From: Holosporaceae bacterium
Lineage (GTDB): Bacteria > Pseudomonadota > Alphaproteobacteria > UBA3830
DNA length: 16,355 bases
NCBI GenBank assembly: GCA_031276835.1
Contig: JAISMI010000065.1
Coordinates: forward strand, 1-16,355
Reading direction: 5' to 3'
Of this stretch, positions 7,779-15,150 are shown one piece after another. The notes below the pieces were generated by a model. That model ran no database searches, was not told the origin of the DNA, and saw only the letters and a list, made by a program, of their open reading frames with translations. Both the position numbers and the translations under genes were made by a program. The stretch's first letter is position 1, and each line of letters begins with the position of its first letter.

Positions 7779-9026
7779 TTATTTCGTTAACAAGCCATTA
7801 AAAACTAGATTCGCTTTCGGCCGCCAAAAAAGCAGCAAAATGATCGCGATATATAGGCATGGAACAAATGTAAAGTACCGACTCCATCCGACGTAATCCA
7901 CAATGATTCCGGAGACGCTCATGAAAAATATTCCGCCAATCTCGTGTAACGCCCACATTAGGGCGTAGGATGATCCGGTTTTGCAGATGCCGTATAGGAA
8001 AGCTAAAAAAGCCGTCGTGACGCATCCTCCGCTGAAGGCCTCAAATAAAGTAATGGCGTAAAGAATGGGGGCGAACGCTCCAAATTTAACTAGCAGCATA
8101 TAGGAGAAAAAAGAAAGAGCATGAAAAATTCCAAAATAAACCATCGCTTTGGCGGTTCCAATTTTTTTTATGAAATATCCGCCCGCCAATCCTCCAACAA
8201 CGACGGCTATGGATCCGAACAGCTGCACGATGCGCGCTATTTCCAATTTGGAAAATCCTATCTCCATAAGAAACGGTCTGGACATTTTTTGCATAAAAAA
8301 ATCCGCGCTTTTATAGAGTATTAGAATACCCATGGTATGGAATATCGCTTTCTTTTCTATTAATTGTCGAAGCGGGATAATTAGGCTATTCCATATGGCT
8401 CTGTTGAAAAATTGCTTCCAATCGCCGTTTTTGGCGACGGATTTCACGCGATTTTCCGGCGGATTGAAAAAAAGGATCGTCGTCATTAGAAAAAATATAA
8501 AAAAAGCGGCCGTCAAATAGGCGGTTTTCCAACTTAAGAAATAGGCCAAATGTAAAGTCAATACTTTTACCGTAATCATACCGATTTTATGGCCTAATCC
8601 CACTACGCCGGCGACGTATCCAAGCTGATTATCGGCGGATCTATGAATTTGATAGGGATATAGGATAATGCTTTTGCAGCCGTCTCCGAAAGCCGTCAAC
8701 GCCGCAAAAAATATCAGCCGCCCTAGTCCAGATCCTGGATCGGAATAAGCCATTCCAACTACGCCGGCAATTAATATTATATGGGAAATTATGATCCAGC
8801 TGCGAATATTCCCAATTTTGTCGGAAAAATATGGAATTTTATAGTTTTCTATGCATATTCCCCATACCAATTTCAGCGTAAAGGGCCAATGCAACAGCGT
8901 AAATAGTCCTATGGTTGTGTTGGAAACTCCCGCGTCTTTCAGCCAAAAATCCAGCACAACCAACGTAAGAGGAAAGGAAAATCCGTAGGAAAATCCTATG
9001 CCGCATTTCTGAAAATACTCTTTCAT
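7779..9026 (-). CDS. AmpG-like MFS permease (putative muropeptide transporter)
   Basis: This 415-residue, very hydrophobic protein, with about 12 membrane helices by eye, resembles the AmpG/PAT branch of the major facilitator superfamily. Members import anhydro-muropeptides for peptidoglycan recycling. Supporting features are GVSNTTIGLFTLLHWPFTLK (about 34-53), like the AmpG loop after TM1, with a short cytosolic loop after it, RPFLMEIGFSKLEIARI in the middle (close to AmpG's P-x-L-x-x-GFSKxEI), and ALMWALHEIGGIFFMSVSGIIVDYVGWSRYF near the end. The ATG at 9026 has TGAGGA six bases upstream. It diverges from phaC and precedes the RND adaptor by 33 nt. Rickettsia-like bacteria carry several AmpG paralogues that may transport other substrates, so the substrate is uncertain. 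Assignment to the MFS is firm; AmpG function is likely only at subfamily level. Confidence 0.8.
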   Translation of the reverse strand: MKEYFQKCGIGFSYGFSFPLTLVVLDFWLKDAGVSNTTIGLFTLLHWPFTLKLVWGICIENYKIPYFSDKIGNIRSWIIISHIILIAGVVGMAYSDPGSGLGRLIFFAALTAFGDGCKSIILYPYQIHRSADNQLGYVAGVVGLGHKIGMITVKVLTLHLAYFLSWKTAYLTAAFFIFFLMTTILFFNPPENRVKSVAKNGDWKQFFNRAIWNSLIIPLRQLIEKKAIFHTMGILILYKSADFFMQKMSRPFLMEIGFSKLEIARIVQLFGSIAVVVGGLAGGYFIKKIGTAKAMVYFGIFHALSFFSYMLLVKFGAFAPILYAITLFEAFSGGCVTTAFLAFLYGICKTGSSYALMWALHEIGGIFFMSVSGIIVDYVGWSRYFTFVPCLYIAIILLLFWRPKANLVFNGLLTK

Positions 9027-9050
9027 ATAATTTCCTCAGATAAGAAATTC

Positions 9051-9079
9051 ATTATATTCCCAAAAAAGCGCGTTCGCCA
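9051..9079 (-). promoter_or_regulatory. Putative promoter of the AmpG-like/RND gene group
   Basis: A perfect TATAAT (9056-9051, minus strand) lies 24 bp upstream of the AmpG-like start, with TGGCGA (9079-9074) 17 bases further up, matching the -35 consensus at 3 of 6. The divergent gap is only 91 bp, so the phaC promoter must overlap this region, but I could not identify it with confidence. Confidence 0.35.
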
Positions 9080-9117
9080 CAGCAAATAACCTTCTTTATT
9101 TTAGGGGTGTAATTTTT

Positions 9118-10971
9118 ATGTTTTTGGAGTATTTTAATATCAATCAATTTTGGGAATATATTATGATAAATTTTTTTGATCCTGGACGCAATTTTGGTTT
9201 AAAAAGCGTGGATTTATTCCAATTTGCGGTGCTTAACCCTCAGATAGCAATGCTTGCCTATCTGAACGTGGGACAAAAAATGGCGGCTCAGCCAAAGAAA
9301 ATAGAGGAATCTCAACAGGATTTACTTAATAGGCTCATAGAGCTGCAAAGATCCTTCGTTAAAATCATATGCGATCAAGATGAAAACTGCATAGACCTAA
9401 AATACAATCCTAAAGAGCAAAAATTTCAAGAAGACGTTTTCGCCAAAAATCCTATGATGATTTTTTCCCGTAAATTTCATGAAACTGTATCCCAGTGGAT
9501 GTTGGACACCCTCGACGGCATAGAAGACGTCGATCCGTTTCTTATGAACAGCGCCCGTTTTTTCCTGAAACAATACATTGATTTGATGTCGCCGGATAAT
9601 TTTCCTTTTCTAAATCCAATCGTTCTGAAGGAAACTCTCAACACCAATGGAGAAAACTTCAAAAAGGGCATGGAAATGCTAATGAACGACATAAAAAATG
9701 GTTCCATTACCACCAACGATCGGGATAAAATTCAAGTGGGACGAGACGTCGGAAATACTGCGGGTAAAGTAATATTTCAGAACGATATCATAGAGCTCAT
9801 TCAATATAGTCCCTCCACCAAAAAAGTATTTGCCAAGCCGATTCTTTTTATTCCGCCCTGGATTAATAAATTTTATATTTTGGATCTCGGTCCGGAGTCG
9901 TCATTTGTGAAATGGGCGGTCGACAAGGGATTTACAGTTTTTATGATTTCCTGGGTTAATCCGGATAAAAGATACAAGGACAAGGGATTTGAAGACTACG
10001 TTCGGGAAGGACTAATGCCTTCTCTTGATAAAATTTTCGACGTAACAAAATCAAAATCGATTCACGCCGTTGGCTATTGCGTCGGCGGAACGTTGATTTC
10101 TGGTTTTCTAGCCTATTTATCCCATCCTCTGTGCAAACAACGCTCAAAAGTTGAGATTGCATCCGCAACTTTACTTACGACTCTGTTAGATTTCGAACAT
10201 GCTGGAGACATGGCTATATTTATGGCGGAAAATTATCTGGAGGCCATCAACGCTCAAATGGGAGAAAAAGGAATATTGGACGGCAGCGTGCTATACAACA
10301 CGTTCAGCGCGCTAAAAGCCAAAGATATGATCTGGAGATACTTCGTTAACAGCTATATGCTCGGTAAGAAACCAGAAGCCCATGAAATGCTATTTTGGAA
10401 TTCCGATTACACTAATCTAACGAAAGCCATGCAGATATTCCTCGCGCAGGATCTTTATCGGGACAATCTCCTAAAAACGGGCACGTTGAAAATATTCGGA
10501 GCGCCCATAACTCTAAAACTAATCAAAACCCCAATTTATATGATTTCTATGATAAAGGATCATTTAGTTCCTTGGAAAGCAACTTTCGACGGCATGAAAT
10601 TATTCGGCGATAACACTCGATTTGTGCTGGGAGGATCCGGACATGTCGCCGGAGTAGTTAATTCTCCGTCTAAAAACAAATATTGCTACTGGATAAACCC
10701 CCAAAAAATCGATACGGCTCAGGAGTGGTTCGACACGGCCACAAAAATTGCCGGATCCTGGTGGAACGACTGGTTCGAATGGATAAAACCAATGACCGGC
10801 GCCCTAATCGACTCGTCCGCAATAGTTGATTTTATACGAGACGCTCCAGGAATTTACGTGCATAATCAGACTCCGGAGAAATTACAGTCGCTCTCCTCCT
10901 CTGAAAATGAGGATAGCGGCGCCGCCGACCCAATCGACGAACGCAAGGACGCCGCAAAAAAACCTAGCTAA
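9118..10971 (+). CDS. phaC: Class I polyhydroxyalkanoate synthase
   Basis: PhaC polymerises (R)-3-hydroxyacyl-CoA, mainly 3-hydroxybutyryl-CoA, into storage polyester on granules. It has 617 residues, near the 589 of the Cupriavidus enzyme. The N-terminal domain runs to about residue 230; an alpha/beta-hydrolase core follows. The lipase-like box GYCVGG holds nucleophile C321; the other triad members are D481 (IKDHLVPW) and H509 (GGSGHVAGVVN). RPLLIVPPWINKFYILDL-type sequence occurs at about 241-257, and FWNSDYTNL near 427-434. The C-terminus (about 586-617) is a hydrophilic low-complexity tail. The ATG at 9118 has AGGGG about 10 nt upstream; an in-frame ATG at 9163 is a possible alternative, since family similarity begins after residue 30. 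There is no phaA, phaB, phasin or phaR nearby. It diverges from the AmpG-like gene and is 20 bp ahead of dnaB. Confidence 0.96.
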   Translation: MFLEYFNINQFWEYIMINFFDPGRNFGLKSVDLFQFAVLNPQIAMLAYLNVGQKMAAQPKKIEESQQDLLNRLIELQRSFVKIICDQDENCIDLKYNPKEQKFQEDVFAKNPMMIFSRKFHETVSQWMLDTLDGIEDVDPFLMNSARFFLKQYIDLMSPDNFPFLNPIVLKETLNTNGENFKKGMEMLMNDIKNGSITTNDRDKIQVGRDVGNTAGKVIFQNDIIELIQYSPSTKKVFAKPILFIPPWINKFYILDLGPESSFVKWAVDKGFTVFMISWVNPDKRYKDKGFEDYVREGLMPSLDKIFDVTKSKSIHAVGYCVGGTLISGFLAYLSHPLCKQRSKVEIASATLLTTLLDFEHAGDMAIFMAENYLEAINAQMGEKGILDGSVLYNTFSALKAKDMIWRYFVNSYMLGKKPEAHEMLFWNSDYTNLTKAMQIFLAQDLYRDNLLKTGTLKIFGAPITLKLIKTPIYMISMIKDHLVPWKATFDGMKLFGDNTRFVLGGSGHVAGVVNSPSKNKYCYWINPQKIDTAQEWFDTATKIAGSWWNDWFEWIKPMTGALIDSSAIVDFIRDAPGIYVHNQTPEKLQSLSSSENEDSGAADPIDERKDAAKKPS

Positions 10972-10987
10972 GATGAAAACGCCATTG

Positions 10988-10993
10988 TATAAT
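10988..10993 (+). promoter_or_regulatory. Perfect TATAAT overlapping the dnaB start
   Basis: TATAAT lies across the end of the phaC-dnaB gap and the first two bases of the assigned dnaB ATG (10992). The -35 region 17 bases upstream (TAGCTA, 10965-10970) matches at only 3 of 6. If it is a working -10 box, transcripts would start near 11000 and dnaB would be translated from a downstream codon such as the ATG at 11064. Confidence 0.25.
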
Positions 10994-12479
10994 GCCGGAG
11001 TTTTCGGAAAAGAGTAATGAATTGAATCAAACTAAATTGATAAATCTTCAGCAAGAGCAGGAGATGCGTGTTCTGCCCCATAATATCGAGGCGGAACAGT
11101 CTCTGCTGGGAGCTCTCATGTTGAGCAACGACTGCTTCGAAAACATATCGGAATTTTTATTGCCGATACATTTTGCCACTCCCATAAACGGCAAGATTTA
11201 TGAAGCGATTAGCCAATTAATATCCCAAGGACTGGTGGCGGATCCAATTACCCTCAAAGCCTATTTTGAAAAGAAAGACGAACTTAAGAGCGTCGGCGGA
11301 GGCGATTATCTGATTCAATTGGTAAATGCGGTCGTCTCCATTGCGGGAGTCGAAGACTACGCCAAACTGATATATGATATGTACTTGCGTCGTCAGTTGA
11401 TTCTGCTTGGCGAAGACATATCCCATAACGCCTCCACTTTTGAACTAAATATTCAAACAGTCGACCAAATAGAAAAAGCCGAAGCGAGGTTATACGCGCT
11501 TTCCCTGTCGGATCAGCGCGGTGGATTCATTCCTTTTTCCGGAGCTCTAGTTAATACCATAAACGTAGTCGAGCAGGTTTTTAAAAGCGATAAAAAGATC
11601 ATAGGCGTCACTACCGGATTCGTCGATCTTGATAAAAAACTTGGCGGCCTTAATAAATCAGATTTGATTATTCTTGCCGGACGCCCTTCCATGGGAAAAA
11701 CCGCCCTCGCCACAAACATAGCCTTCAATGCGGCTATGGCCTATGCGACAAAGGCCGAAGGAGGCGGAAAAGTGGCGTTTTTTTCACTGGAAATGTCGTC
11801 GGAGCAGCTGGTTGCTAGAATTTTATCTCAGGAATGCGATATTCCAGCCGAAAAGATCCGACATGGAGAGATAGATGAAGGACTTTTCGCTAGACTTGTT
11901 GGAGCGAAGAAAGAATTAGCGGAAGTGCCGCTGTTCATCGACGATACTCCGGCCCTAACTATTTCCGCCGTAAGAACCAGAGCCCGCAGATTGAAACGTC
12001 AGCACGGATTAGATTTGATAGTCATAGATTATTTACAGTTGCTTCAGGGAAGCGACGATAGAAAACGCCATGAAAATCGCGTACAAGAAATATCCGAAAT
12101 AACAAGATTATTGAAGGCGCTGGCAAAGGAATTAGACGTTCCGGTACTGGCGCTGTCGCAATTATCCAGAGCGGTGGAAGCCCGAGACGATAAACGGCCT
12201 CAATTGTCGGATCTGAGAGAATCCGGCTCCATCGAGCAGGACGCCGACGTCGTCATGTTTGTATATCGGGAGGAATACTACGAGGCTCGCCATGAACCCA
12301 ATAAAGACGATCCAAAACATAAAGAGTGGAAAGCTAAACTGGATAAAGTTAAAAATCTGGCGGAGGTGATTCTCGCCAAACAGAGGCATGGACCTATTGG
12401 AACTGTCGAATTATATTTCGACGGCAATTATACAAAATTCGATAACTTATTGAACAATAGAAAGTATGATAATGAATAA
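10992..12479 (+). CDS. dnaB: Replicative DNA helicase DnaB
   Basis: DnaB is the hexameric 5'-3' helicase that unwinds DNA at the replication fork. The 495-residue product has the N-terminal DnaG-interacting domain starting RVLPHNIEAEQSLLGALML (about 26-44), then the linker, then the RecA-like motor with Walker A GRPSMGKT (230-237), SLEMSSEQL, Walker B LIVIDYLQLL (342-351), and the DNA-binding/R-finger blocks LSQLSRAVEARDDKRPQLSDLRESG. A charged insert of about 20 residues (near 434-453, EARHEPNKDDPKHKEW) precedes AEVILAKQRHGPIGTV, as in other alphaproteobacterial DnaB. There is no intein. The start is uncertain: the ATG at 10992 has no clear Shine-Dalgarno sequence, while the ATG at 11064 sits directly before the conserved core but also has a poorly spaced site. 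It ends inside alr by 14 bp. Confidence 0.97.
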   Translation: MPEFSEKSNELNQTKLINLQQEQEMRVLPHNIEAEQSLLGALMLSNDCFENISEFLLPIHFATPINGKIYEAISQLISQGLVADPITLKAYFEKKDELKSVGGGDYLIQLVNAVVSIAGVEDYAKLIYDMYLRRQLILLGEDISHNASTFELNIQTVDQIEKAEARLYALSLSDQRGGFIPFSGALVNTINVVEQVFKSDKKIIGVTTGFVDLDKKLGGLNKSDLIILAGRPSMGKTALATNIAFNAAMAYATKAEGGGKVAFFSLEMSSEQLVARILSQECDIPAEKIRHGEIDEGLFARLVGAKKELAEVPLFIDDTPALTISAVRTRARRLKRQHGLDLIVIDYLQLLQGSDDRKRHENRVQEISEITRLLKALAKELDVPVLALSQLSRAVEARDDKRPQLSDLRESGSIEQDADVVMFVYREEYYEARHEPNKDDPKHKEWKAKLDKVKNLAEVILAKQRHGPIGTVELYFDGNYTKFDNLLNNRKYDNE

Positions 12480-13614
12480 TGAATTCTCCAAAATTTTGAG
12501 CGGAGTAAAACCCTATATTTTGTCCGTTGCCGTCGTTAATTTGGATAACGTCGTAAAGAATTACGAAAAAATAAAGGGCCAGCTTCCGGAAAAAACTCAA
12601 ATATTCGCGGTGCTAAAGGCCGACGCATACGGATTCGGAGCAATTCCCATCAGCGAAAGACTCTACTCTGAAGGATGTCGAGGTTTCCTAGTGGCCACCG
12701 TCGAAGAAGGTCTGGAAATAAGAAAAAATTTGCCGCACGACGCCCATATCTTCATTTTGAGCGGATTATTTGCCGATACCGAAGATATTTTTATCCGTCA
12801 TAAATTAACTCCGGTTCTAAACAATAAATATCAGTCGGATTTATGGATAAATTACGCAAAAAAATTGAATAAAAAATTAGACGCAGTTCTGCATGTCGAC
12901 ACCGGAATTTCCAGAAACGGCGCCATATTTAGAGAAGTTCAAGATAATTTTCATGGAATTCGGGATAATCTGAATCTTGTTTTTGTCATGAGCCATTTGG
13001 CTTGTGCGGATACGCCGGATCATCCTCTTAATAAACTTCAGCTGAAGCGATTCAAGGATATTATGCAAATTTTTAAAGGCGTTAAAGGATGTCTTTCTGC
13101 CACCAACGGAATGTTTTTGGGAGAAGACTATTTTTTCGATATCGTTAGACCGGGAAAAGCTTTGTACGGATTTTCGGTGCGCGAAGATAAAGTTGGATCA
13201 ATGACTCCGGTTATGGATATTTTCTCAAGAATTGTTCAAATAAATTACCTAAAAGCCGGCGACAGCGTCGGATATGGAGCGACATTCACCGCCGATCGAG
13301 ACGTGACCGCTATTACTATTGGAATGGGATATGCAGACGGATTTATGCGAAAATTTTCGGGATTTGGGCATGGATTTCTCGGTCGCAAAAAAATACCTAT
13401 GATAGGAAGGATATCAATGGACTACATTGTATTGGACGCATCCGAAGTGGAAGAATCTCAGTTAAAATTGGGAAATTGGGTTGCTTTAACCAACGACGAC
13501 GATTATACATTGGAAAAGTGGTCTCTGGAACTGAATACAATTCCACATGAAATTGCCTGCAGATTCGGTTCCAGAGTTAAAAAAATATATGTCGGAGATA
13601 AAAGCGCGAGGTAA
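12466..13614 (+). CDS. alr: Alanine racemase
   Basis: This PLP enzyme converts L-alanine to D-alanine for peptidoglycan stem peptides, in the cytosol. The product has 382 residues, typical of the family at 355-390. The PLP lysine K51 lies in AVLKADAYGFG (48-58), and the second catalytic base Y270 in SVGYGATF. Other family blocks are VDTGISRNG (144-152), MSHLACADTPDHPLN (175-189), DIVRPGKALYG (225-235), IGMGYADGFMRKF and PMIGRISMDY. The ATG at 12466 overlaps the dnaB end by 14 bp; an in-frame ATG two codons later (12472) is equally possible. Neither has a strong Shine-Dalgarno sequence, so coupling to dnaB translation is likely. The stop codon lies one base before the mlaE ATG. The gene appears intact. 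Confidence 0.97.
   Translation: MIMNNEFSKILSGVKPYILSVAVVNLDNVVKNYEKIKGQLPEKTQIFAVLKADAYGFGAIPISERLYSEGCRGFLVATVEEGLEIRKNLPHDAHIFILSGLFADTEDIFIRHKLTPVLNNKYQSDLWINYAKKLNKKLDAVLHVDTGISRNGAIFREVQDNFHGIRDNLNLVFVMSHLACADTPDHPLNKLQLKRFKDIMQIFKGVKGCLSATNGMFLGEDYFFDIVRPGKALYGFSVREDKVGSMTPVMDIFSRIVQINYLKAGDSVGYGATFTADRDVTAITIGMGYADGFMRKFSGFGHGFLGRKKIPMIGRISMDYIVLDASEVEESQLKLGNWVALTNDDDYTLEKWSLELNTIPHEIACRFGSRVKKIYVGDKSAR
13608..13611 (+). promoter_or_regulatory. Ribosome binding site deciding the mlaE start
   Basis: GAGG at the end of alr, four bases before the ATG at 13616. It supports this start over an in-frame ATG at 13547 that would place 23 extra residues inside alr. Confidence 0.6.
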
Positions 13615-13615
13615 A

Positions 13616-14392
13616 ATGTATAATCCGTTGGCAACGCTGGGAAAATATACGGTTTCAACATTGGACGAGATGGGACGCATTTTCCTGTTTGCCCTTAAGG
13701 GAGTGAAAAGCTGCCTTTTACCCCCGTTTTATTTTCGAGAAATTTTTCGCCAGATGACAACGTTCGGGTTTTACTCGCTTCCCATAGTTGGATTGACGGC
13801 GGTTTTCGCCGGAATGGTCCTTGCTTTACAGACATACGTTGGATTTACGCGATTTAATGCGGAGGGCGCGATTGCGTCTGTCGTCGTGATATCCATCACT
13901 CGCGAATTGGGACCGGTTTTCGCCGGACTAATGGTTGCCGGACGGGTGAGTTCGTCCATTGCGGCGGAAATTGGATCTATGCGGGTAAGCGAGCAAATCG
14001 ACGCCCTCATGACCATGGGAGTGGATCCATTCAAATTTTTGGTGGCGCCGAGAATCCTATCCGGAATTCTCACGGCGCCCTTTTTGGTGCTGATCGCCGA
14101 TATAATTGGAGTGATGGGAGGATTTTTAGTTTCCACAACATTATTGGATTTTTCAACGGGATCTTATATCTCTCAAACGATACAGAATATGGAGGCTATC
14201 GACGTTATTTCCGGTCTGGTTAAGGCGGCCGCTTTTGGATTTTCCGTCGCAATATTCGGATGTTATCACGGATTCTATAGCGATCTCGGCGCAAGAGGAG
14301 TTGGAAACGCTACCACCAGCGCCGTTGTTTCATCCTGCATAGGTATATTGATCTTAAATTATTTATTAACGGCGTTGTTTTTTGGAATATGA
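13616..14392 (+). CDS. mlaE: MlaE-family phospholipid ABC transporter permease
   Basis: MlaE is the membrane subunit of the MlaFEDB-type complex that moves phospholipids between the inner membrane and the periplasm to maintain outer-membrane lipid asymmetry. The 258-residue product has several membrane helices; the first hydrophobic stretch follows residue 45. The conserved family core is at about 98-135: ITRELGPVFAGLMVAGRVSS, then IAAEIGSMRVSEQIDAL and MGVDPFKFL, the cytosolic coupling region. The C-terminus has GCYHGFYSDLGARGVGNATT, also typical. The ATG at 13616 has GAGG four bases upstream and lies two bases after the alr stop; an upstream in-frame ATG at 13547 within alr is unlikely. It overlaps mlaF by 4 bp (ATGA). 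Rickettsia-type genomes carry the same pair near housekeeping genes (recalled knowledge). Confidence 0.94.
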   Translation: MYNPLATLGKYTVSTLDEMGRIFLFALKGVKSCLLPPFYFREIFRQMTTFGFYSLPIVGLTAVFAGMVLALQTYVGFTRFNAEGAIASVVVISITRELGPVFAGLMVAGRVSSSIAAEIGSMRVSEQIDALMTMGVDPFKFLVAPRILSGILTAPFLVLIADIIGVMGGFLVSTTLLDFSTGSYISQTIQNMEAIDVISGLVKAAAFGFSVAIFGCYHGFYSDLGARGVGNATTSAVVSSCIGILILNYLLTALFFGI

Positions 14393-15150
14393 GTAAAATA
14401 GTTTTTGAAGACGTTCATAAATCCTTCGACGGTGGACTACGAGTCCTAAATGGAGTCTCGTTGAAGGTAGAAAAGGGAGAATCCCACATAATACTTGGAC
14501 GATCCGGATGCGGAAAATCCGTTTTGTTGAAATGTTTGACGGGAATTATGCCCGTTGACTCCGGAGATATTTTAGCGGACGATATCAGCGTTGGAGACAA
14601 GAAACGTTCGAAGGAATATCTGCAAAAATTTAGCATATTATTCCAGGGAAACGCGTTGTTCGATTCCATGACCATCATTGACAACGTCGTTTTTGGCGCT
14701 AGTCAGAAGAATAAAGACAAATCCGAGCGTCGTAAAATTGCCGAAGAAAAATTATTGGCCGTCGGATTGGAAAAAAGAGTTTTTGATCTTTATCCAGCGG
14801 AAATATCCGGAGGCATGCAAAAACGCGCCGCACTTGCGCGGGCGATAGCCGTCGAGCCGGAAATATTGCTTTTCGACGAGCCGACTTCCGGATTGGATCC
14901 GGTTACCGCCGGCATAATTTGCAATCTACTGAAGGAAACCATAAAATCTTTGGGCGTCACGGCCTTAACCATAACTCATGATCTAAGAGTCGCGGAATTC
15001 CTTGAGGATAGAATATCTTTACTAAATGAAGGACGAATCGTTTGGACCGGCCATGCCCGAGATATGGAAAATAGCGGCAATCAATTCGTCGAAAATTTCC
15101 ATCGGGCGTCGAACGTTATCACGCAGCGATCTGCGATAACTGCAGAATAG
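14389..15150 (+). CDS. mlaF: MlaF-family phospholipid ABC transporter ATPase
   Basis: MlaF is the cytosolic ATPase driving the MlaE permease. The 253-residue product has Walker A GRSGCGKS (37-44), Q-loop Q86 in LFQGNALFDSMT, the signature SGGMQKRAALARA (140-152), Walker B ILLFDEPTSGLD (159-170) and the switch histidine H197 in ITHDLR. The GGMQ form of the signature and the GNALFDSMT Q-loop segment are typical of MlaF rather than generic importers. It starts within the mlaE stop codon (4-bp overlap), so translation is coupled. The usual next gene, mlaD (MCE-domain lipid-binding protein), is absent: a 199-bp gap and a convergent ABC-F gene follow. No frameshift or missing motif is visible. Confidence 0.95.
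   Translation: MSKIVFEDVHKSFDGGLRVLNGVSLKVEKGESHIILGRSGCGKSVLLKCLTGIMPVDSGDILADDISVGDKKRSKEYLQKFSILFQGNALFDSMTIIDNVVFGASQKNKDKSERRKIAEEKLLAVGLEKRVFDLYPAEISGGMQKRAALARAIAVEPEILLFDEPTSGLDPVTAGIICNLLKETIKSLGVTALTITHDLRVAEFLEDRISLLNEGRIVWTGHARDMENSGNQFVENFHRASNVITQRSAITAE

Noticed and set aside
7762..7790. TTAACG-17-TATAAT promoter-like sequence before the RND adaptor
   Set aside because: Spacing is ideal, but transcription would start inside the adaptor's ribosome binding site; the region is AT-rich and the match is probably by chance.
9027..9117. Strand switch between divergent gene groups as a replication origin
   Set aside because: No DnaA-box cluster, no dnaA or hemE neighbour and no extended AT-rich unwinding region; it is simply a divergent promoter gap, and dnaB nearby is not evidence for an origin.
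13547..13615. mlaE extended upstream to an ATG inside alr
   Set aside because: The residues are a shifted-frame reading of the alr C-terminus; the ATG at 13616 has GAGG at correct spacing and gives normal MlaE length.
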